From: Gemmatimonadota bacterium
GTDB taxonomy: Bacteria > Latescibacterota > UBA2968 > UBA8231
Assembly (NCBI GenBank): GCA_018660835.1
Contig: JABJJN010000011.1
Span: forward strand, 124,001-188,000
Direction of reading: 5' to 3'
DNA: 64,000 nucleotides
Shown: one piece after another, positions 35,349-45,528 of the stretch
Position numbering within the stretch: the stretch's first letter is position 1
Layout: each line of letters begins with the position of its first letter
Program-made: the position numbers and the translations under genes
The notes under the pieces: model-generated
Databases searched by the model: none
What the model was told of the DNA's origin: nothing
The model's input: the letters and a program-made list of their open reading frames with translations, nothing else

Positions 35349-36515
35349 TTGCCGGACTTCTTGGACATCGCTCTCCCCCTGCTGCGTCTACCCACGGCGC
35401 CTTTTCACGAACACCGTATCGTTGCCGCAATCGACACACTGATCGATGACTGGTCAAGCACCCATACACCACTGTCGATCGAGCGCGATACCGCCGGAAA
35501 TCTGATCATTCGTTATGAGGGTGCCAATAGCGGTGACTGGCTCTATCTCACAGGGCACCTCGACCATCCCGGCTTCGGTTTTGTGGAGCACCTTACAAGA
35601 CAGGACCTGTTGTTTGAACGCCTTGGTGGACTACCCGTTCAGTTCTGTCGCGATGCGCATGTTCAGATTCACTCGACGCGTGATCTACATCCGCCGCTCT
35701 CGGGGAGAATCACTGCGTATCTCGAGGACACACTGTTCGAAGGCGAACGACGACCTGCCTTTCGCGTGAGTGTGGATGAGTCGACGACGGCTGTCGGTCA
35801 TGATTCCTTCGCTGTGTGGGACCTGCCCGAGACTGATACGAAGAAACGAAAGCTTCGAGCCACGGCGTGTGACGACCTGGCTGGTGTGGCTGTTGGCCTC
35901 ACTGTACTGGCGAATCTGCTCAAGGAGGGCGCGCGAAGCCGCGTGGCCCTGCTACTCACAAGAGCCGAGGAAACGGGGTTTGGCGGAATGCTTGACTATG
36001 CTGCCAGTGATCAGCTTGATCAGGAGGGTGTTTTTATCAACATCGAGTGTTCCAGTTGCCTTGCCGGTGCACCGCTTGGCGACGGTCCCGTGATCAGGGT
36101 CGGTGATCGGCGCTGGTTGTTTGACCCACAGGTCACGGCGGCTCTCGTGAAAGCGGCAACGGACCCATCTCTGGCGCAATTGCCTTATCAACGCCGGCTG
36201 ATGGATGGCGGCACCTGCGAGGCGACCGTCCTGTCGCGAGCCGGTGTGCGCACCGCGGCAGTTGCACTGCCCTTGGCGAACTACCACAATACGGGTCGAC
36301 GTGGTGTGCGACGTGAGGCCATCAATCTGGATGATGCCGAACATCTCGTTGAACTGCTCACACGCGTGGCACGAACCGGTGCGACGAACTTGCTGCACTC
36401 GGGCGACTCTCTAGGTGAAGAACTGACGAAGAGACACCAACTCCAAGCACCTCGACTACACCAGACAGCACCCCAACTTCCAGGATCCGACAGCGAGGCG
36501 ATACAAGACCAATGA
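35349..36515 (+). CDS. M42-like zinc aminopeptidase
   Basis: 388 aa. The M20/M28/M42-clan metal site is complete: His70 and Asp72 in TGHLDHPG, Asp175 in ATACDDLAG, Glu207-Glu208 in RAEETGFGG, Glu233 in NIECSS and His313 in NYHNTG. Starts at TTG 35349, supported by AAGGAAAG 10 nt upstream; no ATG suits. The C-terminal 30 residues are low complexity. No signal peptide, so cytoplasmic. It is transcribed divergently from the operon holding the degenerate M28-FtsX fusion, and its stop overlaps the aldo/keto reductase start (ATGA). Confidence 0.87.
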   Translation: MPDFLDIALPLLRLPTAPFHEHRIVAAIDTLIDDWSSTHTPLSIERDTAGNLIIRYEGANSGDWLYLTGHLDHPGFGFVEHLTRQDLLFERLGGLPVQFCRDAHVQIHSTRDLHPPLSGRITAYLEDTLFEGERRPAFRVSVDESTTAVGHDSFAVWDLPETDTKKRKLRATACDDLAGVAVGLTVLANLLKEGARSRVALLLTRAEETGFGGMLDYAASDQLDQEGVFINIECSSCLAGAPLGDGPVIRVGDRRWLFDPQVTAALVKAATDPSLAQLPYQRRLMDGGTCEATVLSRAGVRTAAVALPLANYHNTGRRGVRREAINLDDAEHLVELLTRVARTGATNLLHSGDSLGEELTKRHQLQAPRLHQTAPQLPGSDSEAIQDQ

Positions 36516-37306
36516 CAGCCCCGATTGATAAACCACAGATCGATACAGTTGAGCTCGGCGCCTCAGGGTTGAATGTCTCCAGACTGTCCTTCGGCACTGG
36601 CACCATCGGCGGCGGTGGACGTTCGCAGCAGAGCGACCTGGGGCTAGAAGGTCTCTCCTCTCTGCTACTGTATGCCTATGACAGGGGGATCACCTTCTGG
36701 GATGGTGCCGATGGCTACGGCACACACGAACACCTGGCCAAGGCACTGGCACAGGTCGAGCGTTCAACCGTCACGCTGACGACGAAGACGACGTCTCGAA
36801 ATCCTGAGGATGTTGCCGCCGATGTCGAGCGCTTCTTGCGCGAACTGAAGACGGACTACATCGACATTGTCCTGCTCCATTGCCTGACCTCTTCAGACTG
36901 GCCGGAAACAGCTACCGCCGCAATGGAGCAACTCGACCGATGCAAGCAACGAGGTCTCATCCGCGCTGTTGGTACATCCTGCCACGACCTGGGCGCCCTC
37001 ACGGCCTCAGCCTCGTCGAGTTGGCCCGATGTGAATCTTGTTAGAATCAACTATGCCGGTGAAGCGATGTGTGGCCCGCCAGATAAGGTTCGCGAACTGA
37101 TCGAACAGATGGTTCTGGATGGCAAAGGCGTCTACGGCATGAAAGTCGTTGGTGGTGGTGGCGATCTCACCCAAGATCCCGCCCGTGCTATCCAGTATGT
37201 AGCCGAGCAAACCGGCGTCCACGCAATGGTTATGGGAATGACGAGTCGCGCCCAAGTCGACGAGAATGCCGGCCTCGTGCAGCAGTTTTCTGCTGTGGCC
37301 GTTTGA
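36512..37306 (+). CDS. Aldo/keto reductase
   Basis: 264 aa TIM-barrel oxidoreductase. Seen: LSFGTGTIGGGG, the catalytic Tyr in FWDGADGYGTHEHLAKAL, the Lys in TLTTKTTSRNPEDV, the His in DIVLLHCLTS, and an NADPH-side segment near the C-terminus. Slightly short for the family (usually about 280-330 aa). Overlaps the M42-like gene by 4 bp and converges with the SDR gene 4 bp away. Substrate unknown. Confidence 0.9.
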   Translation: MTAPIDKPQIDTVELGASGLNVSRLSFGTGTIGGGGRSQQSDLGLEGLSSLLLYAYDRGITFWDGADGYGTHEHLAKALAQVERSTVTLTTKTTSRNPEDVAADVERFLRELKTDYIDIVLLHCLTSSDWPETATAAMEQLDRCKQRGLIRAVGTSCHDLGALTASASSSWPDVNLVRINYAGEAMCGPPDKVRELIEQMVLDGKGVYGMKVVGGGGDLTQDPARAIQYVAEQTGVHAMVMGMTSRAQVDENAGLVQQFSAVAV

Positions 37307-37310
37307 CCGG

Positions 37311-38087
37311 CTACACGATGGTCCAACCGCCATCGACGACGAGTGTGTGTCCCGTGATCATACTTGCTGCATCAGATGCGAGGAAAATGACAGGGCCAGA
37401 CATCTCCTCCGGCTCAGCAAGGTCTCCGCGCAAGAGATTCTTGGTTCTGATCGCATCGGCAAAGGCCTGACTTTCCTTCATTCCTGCTTCCGCCAGGGGC
37501 GAGCGGGTTACAGTCGGGGCGATGGCGTTGACGCGAATCCCATACTCTGCCCACTCCGCGGCCATGGTGCGCGTGAGATTGTTGACGCCTCCCTTCGCCC
37601 CCGAATACGGTCCGCGCTCTGGCGCACCGACCACACCGGCTTGAGAAGAGACGTTGACGATACATCCCTTCGTGCCACCTTTGATCATTTTCTTTGCAGC
37701 CGCCTGAGAACAGAAAAAGACGTTCTTCAAGTTCGCATCAACGATCAGATCGTATAACTCTTCGTCATAGTCGAGGATTTTTCCCAGCTTGTTGTAGCCC
37801 GCGTTGTTCACCAGGACGTCTAGTGTGCCGACGTGCTCGTCGACGGCATCAAAAAATGTCTGAATAGACGTGACATCCGTTACGTCCAGTTCATGGACGA
37901 AGCACTCTCCTCCTCCTGCCTCGATTTCGTCGCGGAGGGTCTCTAATTCTGAGACCGTCCGACTGCCCACCGCGAGGCGAGCACCGGAAGCGACCGCTTC
38001 AATAGCCATCGTCCGACCGAGACCTCGCCCAGCACCTGTGACGACGACAATTTTGCCGTCAAGAGAAAATCGTTCGAGAGCGGGCAC
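37311..38087 (-). CDS. Short-chain dehydrogenase/reductase (SDR)
   Basis: 258 aa classical SDR: cofactor motif TGAGRGLG at 17-24, NNAG, a catalytic Ser in IVNVSSQAG, the Tyr-x3-Lys as YSGAK, and the C-terminal GHTLVVDGGW. The Arg in VGSRTV after strand 2 suggests NADP(H). Last gene of the set MFS, isomerase, LarA-like, SDR, likely oxidising or reducing a sugar or hydroxy-acid intermediate. Confidence 0.93.
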   Translation of the reverse strand: MPALERFSLDGKIVVVTGAGRGLGRTMAIEAVASGARLAVGSRTVSELETLRDEIEAGGGECFVHELDVTDVTSIQTFFDAVDEHVGTLDVLVNNAGYNKLGKILDYDEELYDLIVDANLKNVFFCSQAAAKKMIKGGTKGCIVNVSSQAGVVGAPERGPYSGAKGGVNNLTRTMAAEWAEYGIRVNAIAPTVTRSPLAEAGMKESQAFADAIRTKNLLRGDLAEPEEMSGPVIFLASDAASMITGHTLVVDGGWTIV

Positions 38088-38149
38088 GGGTAAGATCTCC
38101 TGGTAGAATTTGAAAGACTTACATCAGAGGGTTGTGTATGGCGCTGGAC

Positions 38150-39331
38150 TCAGTTGGCCGCCATTTGGATCGCACCTGCCGGAAACACAGCGGTACGTGC
38201 CGTATCGCCATGTATCCTCTGTAATCGCTCTATCAATTCGGACCACGTGCGAAACAACGTCACATGATCCCCGTACAACGACTCGCAGTCGAAAACATTA
38301 ACGGCCGGACTATAGATGAAGGTCCGTCGGGCCTGTGGTCTGGGCTTACCGCGAAGCGCGGTCCCGGGGCCCAGAACGGAGTGCCAGCCCGCACCCTCAG
38401 AGCAGGCACTGGCAATCACGATGGTCGCCTCATCCGTAAAGGGATCATGATCACTGCTATTGAGGGGTACCATAGCCAGGCCCGCCTGACACAATTCAGT
38501 GTCTTTGGGAAAGGCGTTGAATATGCCAATATCGAGAGGCCCTTCAGGGATCGGGGTTGCATAGAGCTCGCCGCCACGCTCACAACCCTCCCGATACGCC
38601 AGTTCAGGATCTCCCGCAACCAGATCGATAATCTCCAGCGACTCATTCAGCAAGGGATTGACGATGAAGCGCAGCCCCGCCATGCGAGCCACTTCATCCA
38701 GATGAGGTCTGAAGGCTTCCCCGTGCACGTAGCGATGGTTCAGTAGGATCGTCTGCTGACCACAGGCACCCGGTATCAACAGCTTCGCCCCGCCACCGAA
38801 GAAACCACCACGAGGGGTAATCATGCCCAACGCGATGCGCAGTTGGCAGCCCATGAAATCACGATTCACAAAGATGGGCACACCCTGTGACGAGTTGCCG
38901 AGGAATTCAAGATTCTCATAGGCATTGTGGTTCACAACGCGATAACGATCCACCACGTCGCCGCCGACTTTCTTGACAAAGTCATCGCGCGTCATCGGAC
39001 GGTGGGCAGCGACGGCGGCAATGATCGTAATCTGGTCATCTGCGATGCCCCCTTCACTCAACTCTTCGAGCAAATAAGGAAGCAATCGGAAAGCAGGTGT
39101 CGGCCGCGAAAGATCGTCTAACAGGATCGCTGCGGATGTTGACTCGGCAGCCAACTGCCCGACGGTTGGCGATCCAGTTGGCGTAGCGAGTCGCCGCCGG
39201 ATGCCGTCATCACCAATGTCCTGTCCCCCTCGCATGGAACAGACGTCTACTGTCCAACCTTCTGGAAACTGGACCGTGTGCGGGCTGCCGTCGCCATACC
39301 ACGCGCCCCATGGAAGATCTACCGTCTTCAT
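38150..39331 (-). CDS. LarA-like (lactate racemase superfamily, DUF2088) protein
   Basis: 393 aa. LarA signatures: DDLSRPTP (72-79), His110-Arg111 in AAHRPMTRDDF, His135, and GGGAKLLIPG with Lys183; His199 (LLNHR) lies 16 residues after Lys183, the same spacing as the Ni-pincer Lys184/His200 of Lactobacillus plantarum LarA. The second catalytic His of that enzyme (10 residues before the Lys) is replaced by the Pro-Arg of TPRGGFFGG. So it probably binds the Ni-pincer cofactor but acts on another 2-hydroxy acid or sugar acid. larB, larC and larE are not in the window. Confidence 0.82.
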   Translation of the reverse strand: MKTVDLPWGAWYGDGSPHTVQFPEGWTVDVCSMRGGQDIGDDGIRRRLATPTGSPTVGQLAAESTSAAILLDDLSRPTPAFRLLPYLLEELSEGGIADDQITIIAAVAAHRPMTRDDFVKKVGGDVVDRYRVVNHNAYENLEFLGNSSQGVPIFVNRDFMGCQLRIALGMITPRGGFFGGGAKLLIPGACGQQTILLNHRYVHGEAFRPHLDEVARMAGLRFIVNPLLNESLEIIDLVAGDPELAYREGCERGGELYATPIPEGPLDIGIFNAFPKDTELCQAGLAMVPLNSSDHDPFTDEATIVIASACSEGAGWHSVLGPGTALRGKPRPQARRTFIYSPAVNVFDCESLYGDHVTLFRTWSELIERLQRIHGDTARTAVFPAGAIQMAAN

Positions 39332-39343
39332 ACCTGGTTCCTC

Positions 39344-40123
39344 CTAGGGAAGACCAAAACCACGCAGATTCTTCAGACTAAGTTCCAGCGAGTCAAAGGG
39401 ATCCTGCTGACAGCGATCCTGCTCTATCAGATACCATTCGATATTCGCCGCCTTGCACGCGTCGATGATCGGCAGCCATTCAAGATTTCCTTCACCCACC
39501 TCGGCGAACAACTGCTCACTTCCCTTCATCGCCATATCCTTGAAGTGCACGATGTGCATTCGATCCTTCAGGCGCTGCAGCCAAGTGACGGGATTGCCGC
39601 CGCCGTGCTGAATCCAATACGTGTCGACTTCAAAAGAGAAGGTCTCAGGATCAGACTCGTCAGCGAGGATTTGAAGTCCCGTTTTACCCCCCAAAGACTC
39701 CAGTTCGAAGCTGTGATTGTGATAGGAAAACGTCAATCCTGCATCGATTAGGGGACGAGCCGCCTCCGATGCATCCACGGCGAAGCGATGAAATCCATCC
39801 TCGCTGCGGTAGTCTGCAGGCATTCCCCCGATGCCTACATGCCGACAGCCCCACGTCTGATGTTGGTCAATCACCTTCTGTGGCTCATTTTTGATATCGG
39901 GGTATCCGACATGGGTTGCGACGATCTTCAGTTGATGCTCATCGGCAACCGCGCGCAACTCAGCTGCATCTATGGGTCCGAGCCCGGATGTCTGCACAGT
40001 TTCGTAGCCCATCTGGCTGACACGCGCGAAAGTGCTGCGAATGTCCTGTGGTGTCTTGAGGAAATCCCGCAGGGTGTAGAGCTGAGCGCCAATCACTGAT
40101 GATGCCATTGTCTGCGTCTCCAA
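39344..40123 (-). CDS. Sugar phosphate isomerase/epimerase (xylose-isomerase-like TIM barrel)
   Basis: 259 aa. Typical AP-endonuclease-2/xylose-isomerase-like barrel: IGAQLYTLRDFLKTPQDI, GYETVQTSGLG, FSYHNHSFELE (metal-binding His), FSFEVDTYWIQHGGGN (acidic ligand), IVHFKDMAM and WYLIEQDRC with the final Glu. Divalent metal dependent; substrate unknown. It follows the MFS gene by 78 bp and precedes the LarA-like gene by 12 bp, in a probable carbohydrate/organic-acid catabolic operon. Confidence 0.9.
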   Translation of the reverse strand: METQTMASSVIGAQLYTLRDFLKTPQDIRSTFARVSQMGYETVQTSGLGPIDAAELRAVADEHQLKIVATHVGYPDIKNEPQKVIDQHQTWGCRHVGIGGMPADYRSEDGFHRFAVDASEAARPLIDAGLTFSYHNHSFELESLGGKTGLQILADESDPETFSFEVDTYWIQHGGGNPVTWLQRLKDRMHIVHFKDMAMKGSEQLFAEVGEGNLEWLPIIDACKAANIEWYLIEQDRCQQDPFDSLELSLKNLRGFGLP

Positions 40124-40201
40124 ATATCCAGTTGCGTGACTTGTTGAGTCGGTTGCCTGATCTGTGTCGTTAGGGTACGTCTGTCACCGGTCAATGGTCA
40201 A

Positions 40202-41467
40202 TCAAGGGCCCGGTCCATCACCTGTAGCACCTGTCTGCCGGACGAATCCCCGCAGCAACAACAGCACCGCTGCTGTCGCGATCGCGCCGGATGCAGCCAT
40301 CCAGCTCACTGCGATCGGTGCTGACCAGGCGGCAGCCATCGCCCCTGCCTGCACCCGGCCAAGTGGCCCCACACCGATGGCCAGGACCAATGCCCCCATT
40401 GCTCGCGATCGCATTTGATCACTCGCTTCCACGAGAATGATCGAGCTCTGCATGATACTGAACGCCGCTTGTCCAAGGCCCGCCACCCCCAGGGCCAGCA
40501 GCGAAAAAGACATCGAGGTGGATAGACTGAAGGCGATCAGCCCCAGGCAGGCTACAATCGACCCCGCTGAGAAGATTCCAGGGTTGCCGAACTTCCGACG
40601 GCTGAGATTCACCACCACCAGACCGACCAGGGATCCTGCGCCGTTGGCAGCACCCAGAAATCCTAGCCCCATGGGACCTTGCCCGAGTACATCCCTGGCA
40701 AAGACTGGCAGCAACGCCTGGAAGGGAAAGGCCCATGCATTCATCACGATGGTGATCAGCAATGTACCGAGGATTGCACCGTTGCCACGCACGTAGCGGA
40801 GCCCCTCCAGTAGTCGATCCCACGCGGCTGCGAAACCGGGGATTTGCTCCGGGGACTGCGAATCTGTGTCCAATCTCAACAGTGTAACAAGTGCGAGACC
40901 GCTGATGAGGCTTAGTAGCCACAGTGCTCCCCCGGCGCCGAAATGCGCCATCGCCATGCCCGCCAGCAACGGCCCGGACAAGCGCGTGAAACTCTGCAGT
41001 ACATTTTCAATCACCATGCCATCCACGACGTGCTCCCGCCCCACTAAATCCGGCAACAAGGCACGTCGAGTGGGCCAATCGAGGGCCCACGCGGCGCCAT
41101 TTACCGACGCGACGGCAGCCAGGTGCCAATACGCCAGTTGCTGGGTATGGTAGAGAGTCGCCAGAGACAGGGCGCCAAGCAGATTCACAGCCTGCAGGCA
41201 TTGTACCACGTGACGCCGCCGGAATCGTTCAACCCACATGGGCCCCAGAAAACCTACAATGGGTACCGGTGCGTTGCGACAGAAGGCGACGACGGACACC
41301 CACCAGGCAGAATCGGTGAGTTCGAGAGCGACCCAGCCCGTTACGAGAGTCTCCATCCACATAGACTGCCACCAGAGCCCATCGGCCAACCACAGTCGAC
41401 GGAAGTCCGGAAGCTTGAGCGGCGCAAGCAGTCGGAAGCTCGTGAGCGGAGATCTCGTTTGCGTCAT
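40202..41467 (-). CDS. Major facilitator superfamily transporter
   Basis: 421 aa with about 12 helices. MFS features of the EntS/TetA(P)-like MFS_3 branch: the N-terminal LKLPDFRRLWLADGLWWQS, loop motif WVERFRRRHVVQCLQ, and AWALDWPTRRALLPDLVGRE. First gene of the minus-strand cluster with the isomerase, LarA-like and SDR genes. EntS-type members are mostly exporters, so it may export a product or take up the cluster's substrate; sequence cannot decide. Confidence 0.9.
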   Translation of the reverse strand: MTQTRSPLTSFRLLAPLKLPDFRRLWLADGLWWQSMWMETLVTGWVALELTDSAWWVSVVAFCRNAPVPIVGFLGPMWVERFRRRHVVQCLQAVNLLGALSLATLYHTQQLAYWHLAAVASVNGAAWALDWPTRRALLPDLVGREHVVDGMVIENVLQSFTRLSGPLLAGMAMAHFGAGGALWLLSLISGLALVTLLRLDTDSQSPEQIPGFAAAWDRLLEGLRYVRGNGAILGTLLITIVMNAWAFPFQALLPVFARDVLGQGPMGLGFLGAANGAGSLVGLVVVNLSRRKFGNPGIFSAGSIVACLGLIAFSLSTSMSFSLLALGVAGLGQAAFSIMQSSIILVEASDQMRSRAMGALVLAIGVGPLGRVQAGAMAAAWSAPIAVSWMAASGAIATAAVLLLLRGFVRQTGATGDGPGP

Positions 41468-41555
41468 CTGCTAGGGCCCTGGTGCCTGAATCGGCACAGG
41501 CGGTATGTTTCTGCAGAGCCCCGTGAACCACACCCCTTTGCCAAGGAGAAGAGTG

Positions 41556-42026
41556 ATGTCGGAAGCACTCGCAGAAAAGCGGTTACAAGAATTGGGCATC
41601 GAACTACCCACGCCACCGCAGCCGGCCGGTTCCTACACACGATCGGTCCGCAGTGGGAATCAGATTTTTGTGTCCGGGCAACTGCCCCTGACAGCCGGTG
41701 AGATGGTGTTCAGTGGTCCGGTGGGTGAAGGCGGACTGTCCGTTGAGGATGGCGCCGAGGCGGCCCGGTTGTGTGCGCTCAACGCCCTCAGCATCCTTGC
41801 TGCCGATGCCGGCGGTCTGGACAACGTCAGGATTGTACGGATGACTGGCTATGTCGCGACGGCGGGTGCCTTCGCAGGGCAGGCAGCGGTCATGAATGGC
41901 GCATCCGACCTCATGGCTGCCGTTCTCGCAGATGCCGGCGTTCACGCCAGGGTCGCTGTGGGTGTGCAGCGCCTGCCTCTAGATGCGGCTGTTGAGTTGG
42001 AAGTGATTGCCGAGGTCAACGGATAA
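41556..42026 (+). CDS. RidA/YjgF-family protein
   Basis: 156 aa from ATG 41556 (MSEALAEKRLQEL), with AAGGAG upstream. Hallmarks: GNQIFVSGQLPL, QAVMNGASDLMAAV and the Arg-containing ARVAVGVQRLPLDAAVELEV that holds the imine-binding Arg of RidA enzymes. Probably deaminates reactive enamine/imine intermediates. It belongs to the longer subgroup with an N-terminal RLQELGIELP helix, not to canonical ~128-aa RidA. Divergent from the MFS gene and convergent with ftsH (23-bp gap). Confidence 0.93.
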   Translation: MSEALAEKRLQELGIELPTPPQPAGSYTRSVRSGNQIFVSGQLPLTAGEMVFSGPVGEGGLSVEDGAEAARLCALNALSILAADAGGLDNVRIVRMTGYVATAGAFAGQAAVMNGASDLMAAVLADAGVHARVAVGVQRLPLDAAVELEVIAEVNG

Positions 42027-42049
42027 GACAGACGAAGGGCAGATGCCGT

Positions 42050-44071
42050 TCAGGATCCGGGCGAATCATCGTCCTGACGCTCGCCGGTTGAGTCAGACTC
42101 GGTCGAGGACGAGTCGGTCGCCGTTGAGTCGGTAGAAGGTTGGCCATTGGTGCCCTGCTCAGATTCAGGAGCCGAGGCACCGATGGTGTCACCATTGCCA
42201 GTGTCACTGGTGGCAACATCGCCGCTAGCAGAAACACTGCCGCTCTTCGCCTCTTCATCGAGTTCGGGATGACGTGGTTCCTTGCCGAGAATGACACGGA
42301 GTTGGTCCCCCTCCATGATCTCTTCTTTGAAGAGAATCTTGACGACGTCCTCCAACTGGCTACGATTTTCGGACAAAACCACCTTCGCCCGCTCGTAGCT
42401 CTCAGCTATGATCCGCGAGACCTCGGAATCAATCTCTCTTGCGATTTCCTCTGAGAAGGGTCGGTCGTTGGTGCCCATCCCAAGAAACTGATTCTGCCCG
42501 CGCTCTTCACGTCGAGCGACCAAGCCAAGGGAATCGCTCATCCCGTATTCCTTGACCATACTCTCGGCAATTCCCGTCGCCCGCTGTAAGTCATTGGATG
42601 CGCCCGTCGAGATCTCCTTGAAAACGATCTCCTCTGCAGCGCGACCACCCAACAGCGCACAGATCGTGTCCATTAGCTCGTTCCTCGTCATGAGGTAACG
42701 ATCCTCGGCAGGTGTATTCAACGTATAACCAAGTGCGCCGACGCCTCTGGGGATGATGGAGATCTTCTCCACGGGATTTGCCTCGTCGAGCAATTCGCCG
42801 ACAATCGCATGCCCCGCCTCATGATAGGCGACGATCCTGCGCTCCTTCTCGTTGAGCACACGACTCTTGCGCTCAAGACCGGCGACAGCACGCTCAACGG
42901 CTTCGCTGAGCTCGTCCATCGAGATCGCGCTCTTATTGCGTCGCGCCGCGAGCAAGGCCGCTTCGTTGATGATATTTGCCAGGTCCGCCCCGGCGAAACC
43001 CGGTGTTCGTACTGCCAGACGATGCAGGTTGACGTCGTCGCCAAGTTTGGCCTCACGCGCGTGGATGCGCAGAATGGCCTCACGCCCCTTTACATCAGGT
43101 CGATCCACCGTCACTGTGCGATCAAAGCGCCCGGGACGAAGCAATGCTGGATCGAGGATCTCCGGACGATTCGTCGCAGCCATCAAGATGACGCCCGCAT
43201 TGTTCTCGAAACCATCGAGTTCCGTAAGCAGCTGATTCAGGGTCTGCTCGCGCTCGTCATGGCCGCCAAAAGAACCGGCACCGCGCGCCTTGCCGAGCGC
43301 ATCCAGCTCGTCGATAAAAACGATGGCTGGCGCGTGCTTCTTCGCCTGCTCGAAAAGGTCTCGAACACGGGCGGCTCCGACGCCGACAAACATCTCAACA
43401 AAATCTGATCCACTGATCGAGAAGAATGGCACCCCTGCCTCACCGGCAACGGCTTTGGCCAACAAGGTCTTGCCTGTGCCTGGGGATCCGACGAGCAAGA
43501 CTCCACGCGGAATCTTCCCACCGAGAGCCTGGAAGCGCTCGGGGGTCTTGAGGAATTCGACGACCTCCTCGAGTTCCTCTTTCGCCTCATCGATGCCCGC
43601 AACGTCTTCGAAGGTGATCCCCGTCCCCTTCTCCATATAGACTTTGGCCTTGCTCTTGCCAATCGACATCAGGCCGCCGGAGCCGCCACCCATTCGACGT
43701 GCCATGAACATCCAAATGGCCACGAAGAAAAGGGCTGGCAGAATCCAACCGAGCAGTGAAGTCAGAAGCGAGTCACGTTTACCCGTGTATTCGGGTACAT
43801 GCTCCTGCAGCAACTCGACCAGCCCATCATCGGGCAATCGAGTCACGGAGAAGCTTCGTGTTCCCTGGCCATCGTCGGTAAAATACTTACCTGAGATGTC
43901 GTCGTTGCCGATGTAAGCTTCGGCGATCCGGCCATCCACGACTAAGCTTCGGAACTCGCTGTATTTGACAGTGTCGACCTGCCCCTCGAAATAGCTCTGC
44001 ATGACGAGGAGGAGGAGGATGGTGAGGATCGCGTACGCGATAGAGAGCTGGGTTTTGCGGTCGAGTCGCAT
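42050..44071 (-). CDS. ftsH: ATP-dependent zinc metalloprotease FtsH
   Basis: 673 aa. Two N-terminal membrane helices (about 9-25 and 104-123) flank a periplasmic domain; AAA+ domain with Walker A GSPGTGKT (195-202), Walker [11 protein letters not shown] (252-261) and SRH; zinc site HEAGH (417-421). Membrane-anchored degradation of damaged and regulatory proteins. The last 60 residues after the protease domain are an unusual Ser/Thr/Asp-rich tail ([20 protein letters not shown]). It stands alone; tilS and folate genes that often neighbour ftsH are absent. Confidence 0.98.
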   Translation of the reverse strand: MRLDRKTQLSIAYAILTILLLLVMQSYFEGQVDTVKYSEFRSLVVDGRIAEAYIGNDDISGKYFTDDGQGTRSFSVTRLPDDGLVELLQEHVPEYTGKRDSLLTSLLGWILPALFFVAIWMFMARRMGGGSGGLMSIGKSKAKVYMEKGTGITFEDVAGIDEAKEELEEVVEFLKTPERFQALGGKIPRGVLLVGSPGTGKTLLAKAVAGEAGVPFFSISGSDFVEMFVGVGAARVRDLFEQAKKHAPAIVFIDELDALGKARGAGSFGGHDEREQTLNQLLTELDGFENNAGVILMAATNRPEILDPALLRPGRFDRTVTVDRPDVKGREAILRIHAREAKLGDDVNLHRLAVRTPGFAGADLANIINEAALLAARRNKSAISMDELSEAVERAVAGLERKSRVLNEKERRIVAYHEAGHAIVGELLDEANPVEKISIIPRGVGALGYTLNTPAEDRYLMTRNELMDTICALLGGRAAEEIVFKEISTGASNDLQRATGIAESMVKEYGMSDSLGLVARREERGQNQFLGMGTNDRPFSEEIAREIDSEVSRIIAESYERAKVVLSENRSQLEDVVKILFKEEIMEGDQLRVILGKEPRHPELDEEAKSGSVSASGDVATSDTGNGDTIGASAPESEQGTNGQPSTDSTATDSSSTESDSTGERQDDDSPGS

Positions 44072-44684
44072 GAGATTAAGTCGTCAGGCCTCGAGAGGCG
44101 TGGTAGGCAGTCGTCGTCAGGGCTGGGTGAATGGACGCCTCAAGGACTGGCAAGTTGCCAGAGCCGCCCACATACCTGACAGTTCGTGCGCCAACAGAAA
44201 CAATACGCGACGTAAACGAACGATCAGAGACGAAAGCGACAGCTCGGCGGCGGACCTGCCCGATCTGCCCTAAAGGCTTGTACTGAAATCAGTTAGGATA
44301 ATAGACGGGTGCGAAGATAACCGGCAGGATGTGGCAGGTCAAGGTGCCAAAGACAGATCTTAGCCTATGTAAACCATCTAGTTGGGCGTGATGGCGAGCT
44401 CGTCCTGACGCGTCGGCACTGAGGGGGAGGATTTGACCGAGACGGCGTCAACCAGATCGGCGATGGTTGTCGCATCCAGCGATTGGCTGGTCAATAGATA
44501 GCCCTGACGCAGGAAGGTCTGAATCAGAGACTGATTCTTGTGTTTGCGGAGATGGAAAGTCGGTTTCATATCTGTCCAGAGGAATTGGCCGGTCCCTGGT
44601 CCACTTTACTATCGGCAGTCCCGCGCGGGTCGCCACCTTTTCAGTGATCGAACGCACACTTCGGAGAAATATTCCTGTAGCGAT
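44072..44684 (-). other. 613-bp region between the methyltransferase gene and ftsH without a convincing gene
   Basis: It must carry the ftsH promoter, which I cannot place. On the minus strand a 63-codon frame (44569-44378) and a 66-codon frame with no good start (about 44288-44088) are open, but neither has a recognisable fold or good ribosome-binding site. I see no strong terminator hairpin. Confidence 0.4.
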
Positions 44685-45461
44685 TCAATTTTCCGGTTTT
44701 TCCGCGACGAGGAATCGTTCGCCATCGTCAAATGTCCCCCATCGACTCCAAGGTTGTCCACGCTCGAGTCGCTGGCGCGAGTTGAAATCAACGATGCGAA
44801 AACCCGCCATTTCCAGGTGACGGCGCCACAGGAAAGGCGGCCAGACCTGGAGATAGGGCGCCTCCTCGATGTCATCATCGATGAAGCGCTCACCGAGTTC
44901 ATGCTCTCTCAGGGGCAGTCCGAAGACTCGACGCGCGATCAGACGCGCAAACGCTCGCAGGCGCATGGGAACGTGGGTGTTGAAAGCGAAGAGTGAGTGA
45001 ACGCACAATATCAGACGTCCCCCCGGGCGCAGGACGCGGAGGGCTTCCAGCAAGACCCTATCCTTCCCCCGCCTCCCAGGGACCAACTCGATACCGTTGT
45101 AACAGAATAAGACGGAGTCAAAGCTCTCAGCAGGAAAACTCAACTGTGTTGCGTCCCCGACCTCGAAACTCAACTCTCCACTGACCTGCTGTGCATACTT
45201 TGCCTGTTCGCGGGCGGCTGCGATCATCCCATCACTGATATCGATTCCGACCACATTCAACCCCATCTCCGCCAGCGGAATCGCAACACGCCCCGCCCCG
45301 CAACCCAGATCCAGGACATGAGCAGCTTCCGGCAGGTGTTCTGCCACCAAGGCTTCCTCTGCGGGCCATAGACCGACCCTGACATAGCGCGTCACGATGC
45401 GCGCATCCTCGTAGGACTCGCGAATCATCCGCCGCAGCGTGTCGTAGCGCTCCGTGTCCAT
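44685..45461 (-). CDS. Class I SAM-dependent methyltransferase
   Basis: 258 aa. Motif I VLDLGCGAGRVAIPLAEMG, motif II VVGIDISDGMIAAA, EVGDATQLSFPAESFD, motif post-II VLFCYNGIELVP and LRVLRPGGRLILCVHS. Methyltransf_11/25-like; substrate unknown. It lies 67 bp downstream of the E2 gene on the same strand and may end that transcript. Confidence 0.9.
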   Translation of the reverse strand: MDTERYDTLRRMIRESYEDARIVTRYVRVGLWPAEEALVAEHLPEAAHVLDLGCGAGRVAIPLAEMGLNVVGIDISDGMIAAAREQAKYAQQVSGELSFEVGDATQLSFPAESFDSVLFCYNGIELVPGRRGKDRVLLEALRVLRPGGRLILCVHSLFAFNTHVPMRLRAFARLIARRVFGLPLREHELGERFIDDDIEEAPYLQVWPPFLWRRHLEMAGFRIVDFNSRQRLERGQPWSRWGTFDDGERFLVAEKPEN

Positions 45462-45528
45462 TTCTAGAGGTCACTGACAGGCAGGAAGGCACGTCTCTGG
45501 CCAGCAGAAGAACTCGGCAATCTGGACC

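Noticed and set aside
44378..44569. 63-codon minus-strand frame between ftsH and the methyltransferase
   Set aside because: No Shine-Dalgarno, no motif and no conserved partner; kept only as a note in the intergenic entry.
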